From positions 25,763,867-25,827,866 of the forward strand of contig OU342630.1 in NCBI GenBank assembly GCA_910589415.1: a stretch of 64,000 bases of DNA, in the 5' to 3' direction. Positions within the stretch are counted from its first letter, which is position 1. Every line of letters begins with the position of its first letter. A model generated the notes under the pieces. The model was not told the origin of the DNA, ran no database searches, and worked only from the letters and a program-made list of their open reading frames with translations. Of the stretch, positions 35,149 through 47,436 are shown piece after piece. Origin of the DNA: Malachius bipustulatus (Eukaryota; Arthropoda; Insecta; Coleoptera; Melyridae). The position numbers were made by a program, and so were the translations under genes.

Positions 35149-35838
35149 TGAGTGATGTTTTACGAAAACTGGTCTGGGTCTTCAGTCGCTACTCTAGTCA
35201 CAGCTAAGATGCCAAGGAAAAAGTTGAAGTTGTCAAACTAACAGACTGAATTAAATTCAAAATTATTAAAATTCTGAAGCAGAGATAAATTTATTTGAAA
35301 AGAAAGAAAAATCAAATGCTGTGAACAATAATTGGAAGATGTTTCTCCAGATTAAGCAAAAACACAGTTTAATCAGATTCCTTGGAATATCTAAAGAGAA
35401 TCTTGAAAAATGATTGAATAATGTAAGTAGATTTGTTGATAGATCTTCTATTTTTACAGAAAATTAAGAAGGAGATTCTACGTATTCCTACATACATAAC
35501 ACTTATAAGAGTAAATAGGTCAAATAGGTCACTGATAAATGTCTCTAAAATTTTCCTATTTACCTCTAAAAAATAAGTTTACAGTTTCTCGGATTTTGAA
35601 AAAATGCAATGACGTAATCTCAATTAATCGACATAACCTAAATTAGTTTAGTAACTAATAATATTGATGGCCATACTTGAAATACTGTGGGCACTGTGGG
35701 TAGCATAGGGTAATGCATTTAAAATGGGTAAAAAACTGACAGCTTTGTCAGCTCGATGCAAGCAGTGGTACAGTTTTTCACCTTCAGAAAGACAGAGTTT
35801 GCTCAAGTTTGGCTTTTCTGGATCTTAATTATTGAAAT
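35149..35838. other. UBALD intron 2, no gene recognised
   Basis: No coding frame or clear repeat other than a possible old arm at 35,165-35,235. Confidence 0.4.
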
Positions 35839-36082
35839 GCTTTCTTAATTTATTTATTTATTTATTTATTTATCCAACGGGAAAACCCCATACATAAATT
35901 CTTATAATAAGAAACCAAAAAATCAAAAGATAGTGAAACAAAAATTACAATAATAACAACAATAATAACAATCATGCCCTGCACAGAAAGTACAAATATA
36001 TGCACTATCATGTTTACATCTCTATATAATGTGATATAGACGTTCAAACGAACAAAAAAGCATAAACAGATCCAAACAAAAC

Positions 36083-37069
36083 CTATTCATAACGAAGCAT
36101 TACCTTGGACTTTTTTTTAATACCAAAAAATGAGATATTATTATATAGTTCGAACCATGACGAACTATCATTCAGTAACCTTGATAGTCTACCAACAATC
36201 AACTCTTTGTGACCTGGTCTAACCACAGAAATTTGAAACAACTTATGATTCTGTCTGAGAGGCCTAGGTGGAACATAAAATTCAAATCTACTCAACAGCT
36301 CAGATGAATCAACAATACCATTCAATATTTTAAATGCAAAAAGGATATCAACCATGTCTCTAGCAGATTCGAGGTTTGCGATACAGAATTCATTATATAA
36401 AGGAATGAGGTCATGATCCACCGGTGAAATCCCCATGCCCACTCTATATGCAGCATATCTCAAAAATCTCCTATTTAAAGATTCCAATTTCTTAATTGAC
36501 CCAAGGTCCTTAGGTCGCCAAACAGTAGACGCATACATAACTACAGGATAAATGAAAGAAAAATAAAGTGTCCTAAAAGTAGAAATGTTTTTAAAGTTAC
36601 ATGTAAATCTCTTTATAAAATAAACCTTTTTCATACAAGATAGATAAATGTAGTTTACATGTGGTTTGAAAGATAATTTGGAATCAAATATTACACCTAA
36701 ATCCTTTATAGAGTCCACATGAGCAAGAATGCCATCATTCAAGGTATAAGGCAGAACTTCAAACAATTGGGATCGGCCAAAACGAATATGGAAACACTTT
36801 TTAATATTAATTCGAAGACCATTTTCTGAGCACCAATCCTGAAAAGCCACCAAATCCGACTGAAGCAACTGCATATCTGATGCAGATCTAATAACCTTAA
36901 ATAACTTTGCATCATCAGCAAATAGTAAAATCTCACTATAATTGATGTGCCGTACCAAATCATTAATAAAAACAGAAAAAAGCAATGGTCCCAGGTGAGT
37001 ACCCTGGCCCACACCAAAGAGTACATCAATTGAACGAGACAAGTTATCACCCAGTCTGTCTACGACCAC
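36083..37069 (-). pseudogene. LINE-C ORF2, C-terminal part (RT)
   Basis: Continuation of ORF2 in another frame. It begins at the RT block GVGQGTHLGPLLF, has the catalytic FADD at residues 50-53, then NIKKCFHIRFG and the thumb/C-terminal domain, and ends at 36,083. The first codon shown is GTG inside the overlap, not a true start. A one-base indel near 37,050-37,060 separates it from the first part. Confidence 0.88.
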
Positions 37070-38957
37070 TCAAATATGAAGAGAACCACCCAAGCAAACT
37101 ACCGTTAACACCATAAGCAGAAAGTTTTCTTAGCAGAAGCTCAGTATTCACCAAATCAAACGCCCTGCTTAAATCTGAATAAATGGTATCAACAACAAAC
37201 CGATCATTCAAACTAGAAACCAAAAAGTCGTGATAAATTGCCAAGTTTGTCACTGTAGATTTACCTGTAATGAATCCATGCTGCTGCGATACAATGTACC
37301 TGCTCAAATATGGCAGTACACTATTGTAAACAAGTTTGTCAAACATCTTGGCCAACACACTGTACTTATTAATTGGTCTATAGTTATTAATATCAGAGGT
37401 GTCAGCCCCCTTATGAAGAGGTGATATATAAGAGTGTTTCCATGACTCAGGGAAAAAACCCAATTTAAGTGAAGTATTATATAATTTAGTCAGCCATGGT
37501 ACTATTGATTTCGAACATGATTTAATAATTTTGGCATGTATGTTATCAGGACCTGGATTACTAGTAAGATTCAATTCATCAATACACCTCTCAACATCAG
37601 ATTCTGTCAATGAAAAACCGCTAAAAGAATCAAAAACTTCAAAAGATATCTGTGCATTATCAAGATCCAGGTGCTGGTACACCCTGCCAAACCTGGTAGC
37701 AAAGAGATCAATTATATCCAATTCATTATCGGCTAATCGTCCATCAAGATGCATAAGAGAAGGGACTGATCGACTGTTACCTATGGAATTAACAAATTTA
37801 AAAAAGGCTTTGGAATCAGAGTTAAGAGATTCCTCAGTGGTGTCGATAAATTGTTTCTGATCTCTGCATAGTAATGATTTACACCGACTCCGTTCCAACT
37901 TAAATAAAGAATAATAATAAGAAGAATTGTACTGTTTATACATTCTATGAAACCTTTTCTTATTTAATACAGCAGATTTCAGTTCATTAGAATACCAATG
38001 AGGAAAAGACCTAGATTTTACAAAGAACGTAGGAACATATTTTTCAACAAGATCAGAGAACTTAGAATTAACTTCGTTAACAAATTTATTAAGTTCAGAT
38101 TCACATGTAACTGATGACGGAAAATTAATATCTCTTAATCCTATTTCAATTCCATGAAAATTGGATCTATTAAAGTCAAATAGTTTTTCTTTAACAATAT
38201 GTAACTCAAAATGTGGCACAAAAAATTCCATTGCCAAAGGGAGATGATGAGAATCGCACTCAAAAATGAATTCATCACTACGATTCACAACTGTTTCCTT
38301 GATGTTGGTGAAGCATAGATCAAGAATATTTCCACAACTATTTTTTAAGTGATTACATTGAAATAAATTATAGAGTTCACACCAAACATTGAGCAACTGT
38401 GATGCTTCCCTCACATCCACATGATTAGAGAATCCTGTTGATAAAGAATGATTCCGAGACATTGACCATGTATATCCTGGTACATTAAAATCGCCCACGA
38501 AGAAGAGTTTTGAACACCCATCATCCATTACCAAGTCACAAAGAGTATCCTGCACCGCAGTTAAGAAATTTTCATAATATTCAGAAGTGTAATATGGTGC
38601 AACATAGCACGCACCGACAATGAAATAACTATTAGTAGTAAACACTTTTATAAATAACATTTCAAATGAATTATCCACTATCGGAACTTTTACAAATTTA
38701 AACTTCTTATTAATAGCTATCAATACTCCTCCACCATCACACTTCTGGCTAGTAAATATGGATCTGTCACAGCGCACTACATTATAATTATTCAAGCCTA
38801 GTTCAGAGTCGCAAATGTCCTCGTTAAGCCAGGTCTCTGTTAGTATTATAAATTCATAGTCTTTCAAAATACCAATCCTTCCCCTAAAAGTCTCCAGTCG
38901 ACCCCTAATACTCCTCACATTTTGATACAGCACATTAACAGGTACAGAGCCAAGCAA
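37047..38957 (-). pseudogene. LINE-C ORF2, N-terminal part (endonuclease and RT start)
   Basis: APE-type endonuclease: YQNVRS (11-16), TETWL (40-44), GDFNVPGY (155-162), DSHHLP (235-240). Then the RT N-terminal blocks: NPGPDNIHAKII, ISPLHKG, NNYRPI, QHGFITGKSTVTN, YSDLSRAFD and YLSGRRQ. A stop follows at 37,047 because of a frameshift. There is no ATG near the start; the frame is the same as ORF1 and is separated from it only by one TAG codon (38,961-38,963). Product: the enzyme of target-primed reverse transcription. Confidence 0.9.
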
Positions 38958-38960
38958 TTC

Positions 38961-39794
38961 CTATGGAGCAGATGAAGTAGACACAATCCGATTCTTCCCA
39001 ATAGTGGGAACACCCCTAATGTATCTGATAAACAAACCTTCCTCTCCTTCTTGTTTTCTTTTCTTAAATTCATCTAAAATTTTGAGACGATAATCTCTCT
39101 GACGCTTAGTCAGGTCCCCAGTAATAGCCAGTTTACCATCGCCAATCTCCCTCTTGTGTTGATAAATCCAGTGAACATTTTCCCTAGAGGGTAAGGTAAC
39201 CCTAAGTGGACGAGCCTTATTTCTAACAAACTTGCCACCAATTCTTGTAACAGATATCGAGTTAATATCGAACGGTATATCATTGAAAGCAGATAGGAGT
39301 CCCTTGACAGTAGACAAATCCCTGTTGATAGCACCATTGGAATCATCGATATTATAAATAATGATATTCCTTTCCCTATATTGTCGATCAGAAATCTCTT
39401 GTATGGCATCTTCTATCAAATTAATAGAAGTTTCCTCCAAAGCACCCACTCTACCCTCAATGTCAGCAACTCTCTCTTCCACACTCTTAAATATTTTCAT
39501 TTCAAGATCATTAAGCCTCTTATCCACAAGCTTAAACAACAGCTGAGAGTTTGCATCAAGGTCATTGAAGCCATCTCCACCCGATCCATCAGATGTCTGA
39601 GATTGTCCAACTGAACCAGGACCCAATAAGGTATTCTTTTCACCACAGCATGCTGAATAACATCCATCTTTATCAGGTCTGCCACGTAACGAACATGACG
39701 GGTGATAATAGGCACCACACTTTTTACATTGTTTAGAGTTACCACAGTTTAAACTTGCCGGCTTGCTAGGGCACAGAAAACACTTTGATCCCAT
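38961..39794 (-). CDS. LINE-C ORF1 (PHD-type zinc finger, coiled coil, RRM-like)
   Basis: Intact 277-residue frame starting at ATG 39,794. Residues 4-50 form a Cys/His finger of PHD type (CFLCPSKPASLNCG...CKKCGAYYHPSC). About 85-140 is a likely coiled coil (LVDKRLNDLEMK, VEERVADIEGRVGALEE). About 145-245 looks like the RRM-like RNA-binding part of ORF1p (RNIIIYNID, RPLRVTLPS). Such proteins bind LINE RNA. Ends with TAG and is followed in the same frame by ORF2. Confidence 0.85.
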   Translation of the reverse strand: MGSKCFLCPSKPASLNCGNSKQCKKCGAYYHPSCSLRGRPDKDGCYSACCGEKNTLLGPGSVGQSQTSDGSGGDGFNDLDANSQLLFKLVDKRLNDLEMKIFKSVEERVADIEGRVGALEETSINLIEDAIQEISDRQYRERNIIIYNIDDSNGAINRDLSTVKGLLSAFNDIPFDINSISVTRIGGKFVRNKARPLRVTLPSRENVHWIYQHKREIGDGKLAITGDLTKRQRDYRLKILDEFKKRKQEGEEGLFIRYIRGVPTIGKNRIVSTSSAP

Positions 39795-39800
39795 TATGAA

Positions 39801-40360
39801 TTATAATCCGTAAAATTCAGATAAACCAATATTAAATCACTACTTGATGATGATTTTGGATTTTATATTTGACTTTATTTATTTATTAATTATTAAATTA
39901 ATTTATTTCACTCTCACTTATCAACTGATTAGTTTTTTTTGGAATCAGTGAAAGATAAATGCAAGCATTTATCCCTAGATCCAGAAGCTATTTTAAGTTT
40001 TTTCAGTTAAATGCACACCACAATCCAGTAGAAAATTACACCATTAGGAAGATCCAATCATTAGCCACAATTCAACACCAAATTCCACTATTTAAGACGC
40101 CTATATCAGCTTCAAAACAGCAAAATCTAAAGAGCAGTTATAATGCACATGAGCACTATCAATGCTCACTTAATGCGGATTTTTTCATTCAAAGATATTA
40201 TTTCCGTCATTTTGCTCTTTTGAAATTTAAAATGTCAAAAAATTAATATTTATTTGACAATTTAAGAAAAATTAATCAGAGTCAAAAATTATCCTAGTAG
40301 GTACCCCTACTAAAACTTCAATTAGACAAGCAAGGCTGTTAATCAGCTGCAATAGTTATT
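39801..40360. other. UBALD intron 2, no gene recognised
   Basis: AT-rich sequence, possibly including the 5' end of LINE-C. Nothing else is seen. Confidence 0.35.
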
Positions 40361-40488
40361 TACATTACAAGCTACGAAAGTTCACTTTTAGATGTGAGGT
40401 ATTTTAAATAGCCGAGGCGAAGTGTAGCGTAGCCGAGGATATTTAAAAACTCCGAGCACCTGAAAGAGCTTTCGTAGCGTGTAATGTA
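40361..40488. repeat. Hairpin repeat
   Basis: TACATTACAAGCTACGAAAG (40,361) pairs with CTTTCGTAGCGTGTAATGTA (to 40,488), with AAATAGCCGAGGCG and CGTAGCCGAGG near the centre. Typical short foldback MITE. Confidence 0.7.
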
Positions 40489-40795
40489 TTAAACTTTTCA
40501 TTCTCCCCTTGCCATATTGAACCACGGATTAAGAAGAAATGAGTAAAATAATACGATTCAGTGATAACAATGGAATTATTATAAGGTGCCATGTTTTTAA
40601 CATTACCATAGTAACGATGATTTTAAGTTATTAATTTATGACACATTTATAAACATTAATCAAACTGACATTTCTACTTTTTTGTCCAGGGCACGAAAGT
40701 TTTTCATAGCTAGCAACCACCTAGTAACCTATCACCTAGCATGTTTTACTTTCGCTTTCGGTTGCCTTATCAAGACAGAAAGTTACAATTTCGTG

Positions 40796-41533
40796 AAGAG
40801 GAGAATGAAAAGAGAATCTGTAGTAAAAAATTGGCAACAAAATAGCGCCCTCCTCCAACCTGGCAAGAACTAATTTTAGCCGGCACACAAACCATGCATA
40901 CTGGAAGCCAGTACACAAACCGGTTCTATATTTAGCCGCGACACAAATGTCAATTAAAAATTATTGTTTCATAAGTCAATAAACAACAGATATTTTTTTA
41001 AACATTTTATTAAATAAAAATTGGAATATTTTTTACATTCTAAGTAGGTAATCATAAAGTTTAGTTATTTGTAGAGAACCTTAAACTTAATATTACATTT
41101 ACAATATAACAATATATAACTTATAATATCAGCAATGGTTAACATTGCGTAGCTTTACCTTTCTATTCGGTGCTTTTCAACTTCATTGGTCAGATCTGAA
41201 TGTTATGAACTGCATCCCGATCTTCTCACGATTTATTTCCATATTCGTCTTCACTCTTCCATCTTCAGCTCTACAACGGTTCTTTTTCTGGTGGACTTTT
41301 GATTCAATCAAAATCTGAATTAAATTATTATTTCGGGGTTTTGACACCTAACATTTCACTTACGCTTACAATTATTGATTTTAGCTTTTGATTGTTTCTG
41401 TTATTGTTCTTTATAGTAATTTATCCATGGTAACCGTGAATGCCAGGGGTAGTTAGTTCCTGCCAGGATGGAGGAGGGCGCTGTACTGTTGCCAGTTTAT
41501 CCATTTACAATAATCCCTCTCTTAGTTCATGCT
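40796..41533. repeat. Inverted-repeat element of about 0.74 kb
   Basis: The arm 40,796-40,876 (with GCGCCCTCCTCCAACCTGGC) is the complement of 41,452-41,533 (with GCCAGGATGGAGGAGGGCGC). The interior is non-coding. Confidence 0.65.
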
Positions 41534-43146
41534 CCTTGATCAGCTGGGACAATTTGAGTGATTTGACAAATGTCAGTGTTTACTTAACCTTTAATAATAC
41601 CTCGATCAGCTGATATTGTCAATAGAGATCTAAGGAGTTTTCATTTAAAATGGATACATATTTGAAAGATTATAATAAACTTTGACGGATTCAAAAGAAT
41701 ATAATAATAATTATTATTATCTGAATATTGTAATCAATTCTCACTTATGAACCAGATCAATGTTAAAAGAGCAGTCTGCAGAGGTACAAATCGTTACAGA
41801 AGTGAAGAATTAAATAATTTTCAAAATGAAGAGCATACGTTCCTGGATGCCTGCTTCCCAGAAGTACGACATAAGCGGCAACTATGAGCGCCATAAGAGC
41901 AATGGTGCATTATAACTATGGCCTTTACTATAGTAACAACTATCACCATAACTAACCTAATCAGTCTTGTTGCCAATCTTTCCCCTAACTTGGTGGAATC
42001 CATCTAAATAAAAAATAAGGTATGGGCAAGCTTTTAAATGCAACCTTAAAAACATCGCTGAAATTATTCGATCTTTCCATGTGACGTCATCGATGCATCC
42101 GTTGAATGCGAATTCTCGATGAATTTATGAACTGTTCGATGAAGTTTTCGAATAATTGTAATAAACAACGAAACATAAGTCTAAAATGTGACTTGAAATC
42201 ACCATCAGAATAGCGGCAAACGAATTTTGCTATACGTATAGGTGATATTTTTGGTATGTTTATATCTACATTTCTTCAAATTTATGGAAAATAATAGGTC
42301 ATCTTCGCTATCTGTCGCTTCAGAGGATGATGAGCTATGTCCAACCAACTTTTGAACTAATAAATACTCCATTTTTCATTTCTTGTGATTAAAAAAAACT
42401 GGGAATGTCTACAATTTTCCAAATGTAACCTAATATAATTATTGATATTCATCCAGAATCCAGCGGATTCATCGATCTCCAAGACCGATGGATCTGCTAG
42501 ATGTAGATTGTTTCCAGCGCCGAAATAAAAAACTACCCGGTAGATTTCAGTGGGACATTGTGGTGAATTTACGAACGGACTGCTGGGAGAACTGCTTAAT
42601 GCGCATAGGCAATCGATTTATTTAAAAACTTGCCCTATATTATGAGTTGATAATGTAGGTAATAAGCACTGTCAGTCAAAAGTTTTTTTTTGTTCAAAGG
42701 AAAAGGAACTGTTATAAATGAGAAATACCATAAATTCTAGGGTGATTTTATCTGGCAGCAAAGTAAATACTCATAGCATAGGTGTATTCTATAATTTCTC
42801 AGGTCAGTGACAAACAAAAACAATAATATTATAGTGTTTTAATTCAGGCTGATTTACCTATCTCACAGTGGTATTACAACAAATAATAATTATCACAGAT
42901 AAGATTAACTGGATATTAATTAAGTATGTATGTATAACAATAACTCGTGAGTTTTTTTTTTTATCACAGAAAAAGCCTGTTATAAATCATGTGCTTAGGA
43001 AGTAATAACATGTTGCTAAGTGTTGCAAAAAGTAAAATCATTTGTTTTCAAATTCGCTTATATTTGCCATTTATGATTTAAGAAAAATTATTTTTTCAAC
43101 ATTTATTGAAATATTATGATCTATGTATCACTAATTAAAAAATATA
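41534..43146. other. UBALD intron 2, no gene recognised
   Basis: A (TAA/TTA) stretch lies near 41,700-41,720. No coding frame or clear element. Confidence 0.4.
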
Positions 43147-43966
43147 CAGGGTGATTCAGGTTTTATCTTGTTAACTCCAGGGAACGATAGAGAATCGAAA
43201 AATAATATGAGTTGGCTTTATGAACACTATATTCAGAAAATGCTTCGTTAAGAAAATACAGAAAATACTTTAACTACAGTTTAAGAAAAAATTCGTATTT
43301 TCGAAATATAAAAAAATTGGCTGATTGAAATAATTTGAAAGTTTGAACAGTAGTTGTGCTAATTGAAGTACATGATTTGATACTTCCGATGAAAAATTCT
43401 TCAATCCAGTGGTGGAGATCTGGGCTTGTTCTTACCTTTTTTAATAAATAATTTGCACGCCACTGAATTTAATGCAAATTTGTTATTTTTGTTAGATACC
43501 TATGTTGTTTAGAGAAGAAAAGTCATCGAACGTTTTTGTCCTAGGACGCACTGTTTCCGAGATACTTCACAATGTAGGAACCCGTACGAGGTAAAATATA
43601 AAAATCAATGCTAATAATGACTATTTCAGAAATTGGTCATTTTTGTAATCATTATTGAACCGTATTGTATTACAAAAAGCTTGCATGAGTGCCAACATTG
43701 TGGAATATCTTGAAAACAGTGTGTCCTACAACATAAACGTAAGATGACTTTTCTCCTCTAAACAAAACAAGGTATTAAAAAAATTAAACATTAAAATTTT
43801 TTTCAAAAATTCAATTCTTTTTTCGAGAAGAGGAGGAAGAGGAAGAAAAGAGGAGAAGCAAAATGAAAACACTGTAATTCACTTATTTTTATTGATTTTA
43901 TGCAGCAATAAAACAAAGCAAATAGCTGTTTTATATCTGTACCTTTTAAACTTTTACTTATCTGTA
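43147..43966. mobile_element. CAGGGTG palindromic element, right arm damaged
   Basis: Left end TATACAGGGTG (CAGGGTG at 43,147). The interior is palindromic about position 43,620: 43,505-43,560 pairs with 43,700-43,775, including GTCCTAGGACGCACTG. Carries ACGCCACTG at 43,457-43,465. The matching right end is not found before the next element. No coding. Confidence 0.6.
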
Positions 43967-44139
43967 CGGGGTGAGTCGGTTTTTTGTAGCAAGACTTTGA
44001 TAGAAGTTTTTTTTTAAGAAAAGAAGAAGAATTTTTTAAACGATTATGGACATATGTTAATGGGAACTTTTATTCTTTAAAAGAGGTCTTCTATCAACTG
44101 GTAATTTAAAGTCCTTCTACAAAAAAGTGAAACATCCTG
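43967..44139. mobile_element. Short 173-base CAGGGTG-group hairpin
   Basis: CGGGGTGAGTCGGTTTTTTG (43,967) pairs with CAAAAAAGTGAAACATCCTG (to 44,139); TA on both sides. Diverged relative of the group. Confidence 0.65.
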
Positions 44140-44614
44140 TATGTACTTATTATAAAGGTTTCAGAGTTTTTGACTTTTTGATTGAGGAAACGATTTCAGT
44201 AATTCTCTTGCGGCTTTACAAAATTTCATTTAAATTTAAACCTTTTCTAATGTAGATTTCAAAAAAAAATTTTGGCCAAAACAACTTTCGGCCAATTCAA
44301 AACGTTGATTAAGTACTTATCCAAATTTAAACTGGTTAATCTGTGATTAGCTCGAAGTTTCTGTTGTTCAAACCTCAAAAGTTCAGCTGTTAAAAATTGA
44401 ATATATTATTATGTAGGTTAGTACTGAGAGTTAATCTGTGATTTATTACTTAATCCCTGATCAAGCAACAATTCGTGTTGTTCAAAGCCAGTTGATAGTC
44501 CAGTCAAATAGTCATAAAATAAAAATGGAACTGAAAAAAGGGAACAACTAACCTTTAAATGTATAAAATTGTTTAAATTAACTTCTCTTCACTTTTTTTT
44601 TCTTTTTTTTTTAG

Positions 44615-44776
44615 GTGATGACCCCTTGCAACACTCCTGCGACCCCACCGAACTTCCCCGATACCTTGATGGCTTTCTCCAAGCTTTCAGCAGGCACTGG
44701 AAATAGTCCTTCAAATAATAACACTGTTATAGGTCCTACATCACCGCCACCTCAGGCTACAACTCAACAACGATAA
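44615..44776 (+). CDS. UBALD: UBALD homologue, coding exon 3 (terminal)
   Basis: Encodes residues 60-112 and the TAA stop. It begins VMTPCNTPATPPNFPDTL, the highly conserved block of UBALD1/2, then FSKL and a short Ser/Asn/Pro tail (SPPPQ). The acceptor is a long T tract ending TTAG. The Pro/Ser-rich C-terminal extension of vertebrate homologues is nearly absent. The frame is intact. Confidence 0.92.
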   Translation: MMTPCNTPATPPNFPDTLMAFSKLSAGTGNSPSNNNTVIGPTSPPPQATTQQR

Positions 44777-45227
44777 ACTTGTAAAGAAATTAAAATTATA
44801 TAGTGCACATAATTAAAGTACCTACATATGCTCAGTGAACTTTGTATACTTGTATGTGTTATAAAATCAGTGATTGTGTTTAACATTGAATGTGAGCATG
44901 TCGAAAATACCCTTATTAGTTAGGTATGCATAACTACTACTGTCATCTGATTCTGTTGCATAATTTAATGTTAATGTGAAGAAGAGAAGATGTATCTTTT
45001 ATATGTTGAAAAGAAGAAGTCCAAAAAGGATGTAAATGTAGCAATAATTGTTTAGAAAAATGGAAAAATGTTTTGTTGATGTTTTTGTTGATAATGTCAT
45101 GAGTACCTAAAGATTTGGATTGGACCTTTTTTATTTCTTTATACTCACGCTAACAACCTCAAAACAAAACCGAGGATTCTATGATTAATACACTGATATC
45201 TGCATGAAATTTCATAGCAAAGTAATG
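44777..45227 (+). other. UBALD 3'UTR, first part
   Basis: ATTAAA at 44,812-44,817 and AATAAA at 45,925-45,930 (inside the next element) are candidate polyadenylation signals. None can be chosen from sequence alone. Confidence 0.4.
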
Positions 45228-46787
45228 TATAGTCCTTCCAAAAATTTAGGCCCATCTTTTGTTGCCTGCAATACAATTGCAGTGTAAATACTCATAATCG
45301 AAATGTTATTTATAGCACCCAAGAACTGTTTCTTAAAATTTCACTATTTACAATGCAGGATCGTATGCGCTTATTTTTATCTCATTCATAATTTATTAAA
45401 CCTGAGGAAATAGGTATCTAATTATTTTTTATGATAAAAAAAAAACTCAAAACAATCTTACTCTTTCTGTTCCATGAAACAGACATAAAAAAATCCGACC
45501 ATACCAGCAAATACACTAGACTATTAATACGTCCAACTCCGGCAATTTTACATGCATTTCGAAGGCAGCCGCTGTGGCAGCGCCATCTAGTGTCGCGAGT
45601 TGTAACTAACACACTGCACCATAGTGATGTGCAACAGATAAAAATATCGAGTAGATATTGATACATTAGTCACAACTATCTGATACGTTGAGTTGATTAC
45701 TTGATTACTTTTGCTTGCTTGATACTTAATCATTATACCCAGACCCCGGACCCGATATTTCTCTATGGGATCGTTGAGTTTCTACTGACTAGTTATGCAA
45801 GGCTACTTCGGTCCTCTAAGAAAATTAAAAAAAGTAAAAATTTCAAGCCAGAAAACAAAAAAGGAATAATTATTAGGTATACTTGACTCTTTAAAAATTA
45901 TAAGTAATAACATAATAATTATCAAATAAAAATGTAAATATGTAACTGTATTACATATTATAATGAAAAAATACTTGAGATGGAATGTGAAATAAGCAAA
46001 AAAAATTTTTTTTCATTTACTTCAGTCTTGTAAGAAAAAAAAAATGAAGATACCTACATAGGTATACGTACTGAACCGAAGTACGGACAGAGATGCAATA
46101 CAAGATACAAGGCCATATGGGCTAAAACATCACGTGGAACAAGGAACTATGATTATACATAATTCAGTTCCAGCACTCCAGGAGCAGGAGTTTATAGTAG
46201 AGATACCGTTCCGAGGGTCAGGGTATGCGTGTCGCGATTACGGCTCCGCTCCAGTCGGCGATGTGGCTATGGCTAAACAGTTCCAAAATACCGGTATTTT
46301 GTCGCGGTATTTTTCTGTCGCGGTACCAGTTAGATTGGAACGGTCGTACTCTTCGGTAACAGTATTTCCCATCTCTATTCCGGGCCCAGTAGAACAACTG
46401 TAGCCGTCCTCGAGCCACCAGGTTCGCTAGTGTCGCCTCGCTGCCGGTTTTCAGTCGAAGTTGGACGTATTATAGTCTAGCGTATTTGATACCAGTGATA
46501 AAAATGAAAGTTAAAAATTAGAAATTAAGAAATTATCAAAGAAAAGAAAAAGATTACCAAAGAGTAGAATACGGGCCTGGTTATTCTACACCTACCTCCT
46601 GCAGGGAGGGTTGCCATAAAGTAACCATTGCAATTTTAAGCCGATTTCATGCGCATTTAAGATTCAAGAGTTTTACCTGTATTTTGCTTAGATCTTGGTG
46701 TCGTAAATAATATTTCTATCAAGAGTATTTACACTACCATTGTAAGGCAAGCAACAAAAGATGGGCTTATATTTTTGGATAGACTTT
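45228..46787. mobile_element. Foldback element in the presumed UBALD 3'UTR
   Basis: 45,228-45,323 and 46,694-46,787 are inverted repeats of about 95 bases (GCCCATCTTTTGTTGC and its complement; both arms also hold AGTGTAAATACTC or its complement). TATAGTCC and GGATAGACTTTATA ends would fit a TA target. A second inverted pair lies inside. No transposase frame. Confidence 0.75.
45508..46488. mobile_element. Inner inverted-repeat element
   Basis: CAAATACACTAGACTATTAA...CGTCCAAC (45,508-45,537) pairs with GTTGGACGTATTATAGTC...GTATTTG (46,460-46,488). The interior is non-coding and contains GCGCCATCTAGTG. It appears inserted in the foldback that surrounds it. Confidence 0.65.
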
Positions 46788-47436
46788 ATAAAGAATACTT
46801 TCTTAAAGAATTAGCTTTCTGTGTTGTCAGTCATGTAGATTAAATTAAGGCGATCATAAATAATATTTTCCACTTTTTTATGTAACTTTACCTCCCTTTG
46901 TTTGTCTTAACTGTTTGTACAAATGACTGACACTTGACCTACTTATGTTATTCCATTTTATACAGCCTAGTTATGTAGAGTAGGTACCTAAGTGTATTTA
47001 TTGTAAAATCCTTGCTCAAAACTGACATTTCCCTTCATCACCAATAATTTGAAATGTCTTATTTCCCAACATAGTCAATTGGAAAAAATAGCGAAAATTT
47101 CTCAAACATTAAAAAAAACCATCTCAACAACAATAAAATCTATAACATAAGATGATACTTCATTTTCATTTATATAGAGGTTGTCCCAGGTTTTAGCAGC
47201 AAGACTTCACCAGCAGATGGTCTATCAAAGAATGAGTATAGTTTCTTCTATAAAATATGATCCAATTGGTGTTCCTTAGAGATAAAAAGTTATAAGATGT
47301 CAAAAAACGTTAAATTTTGCTATAAATTGGTGTTTAAAAAAGGCTGTCTTTCTGATATTTGGCTCGATTCTGTTTTTTTAATATCCTCTATTTGATAGTT
47401 GTTGTTTTTTTTCATGAGGGGTACAGTGGTGTTTAA
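46788..47436. other. Downstream of UBALD, no gene recognised
   Basis: 47,178-47,215 (CCCAGGTTTTAGCAGCAAGAC) resembles the start of the 43,967 hairpin, so it may be a further diverged copy. Otherwise nothing. Confidence 0.35.

Larger units (their letters stand above)
35839..39800 (-). mobile_element. LINE-C, nearly intact CR1/Daphne-like retrotransposon
   Basis: The - strand element has ORF1, ORF2, a short 3'UTR and an (AAATA)-type tail (TTTA units at about 35,848-35,872 on +). Only one frameshift interrupts ORF2, so insertion is fairly recent. It is antisense in UBALD intron 2. The 5' boundary is approximate; no target duplication could be fixed. Confidence 0.85.

Noticed and set aside
46134..46403. 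89-residue frame in the foldback element
   Set aside because: Lies inside the inverted-repeat element, has no homology that I recognise, and the opposite strand has an equal frame.
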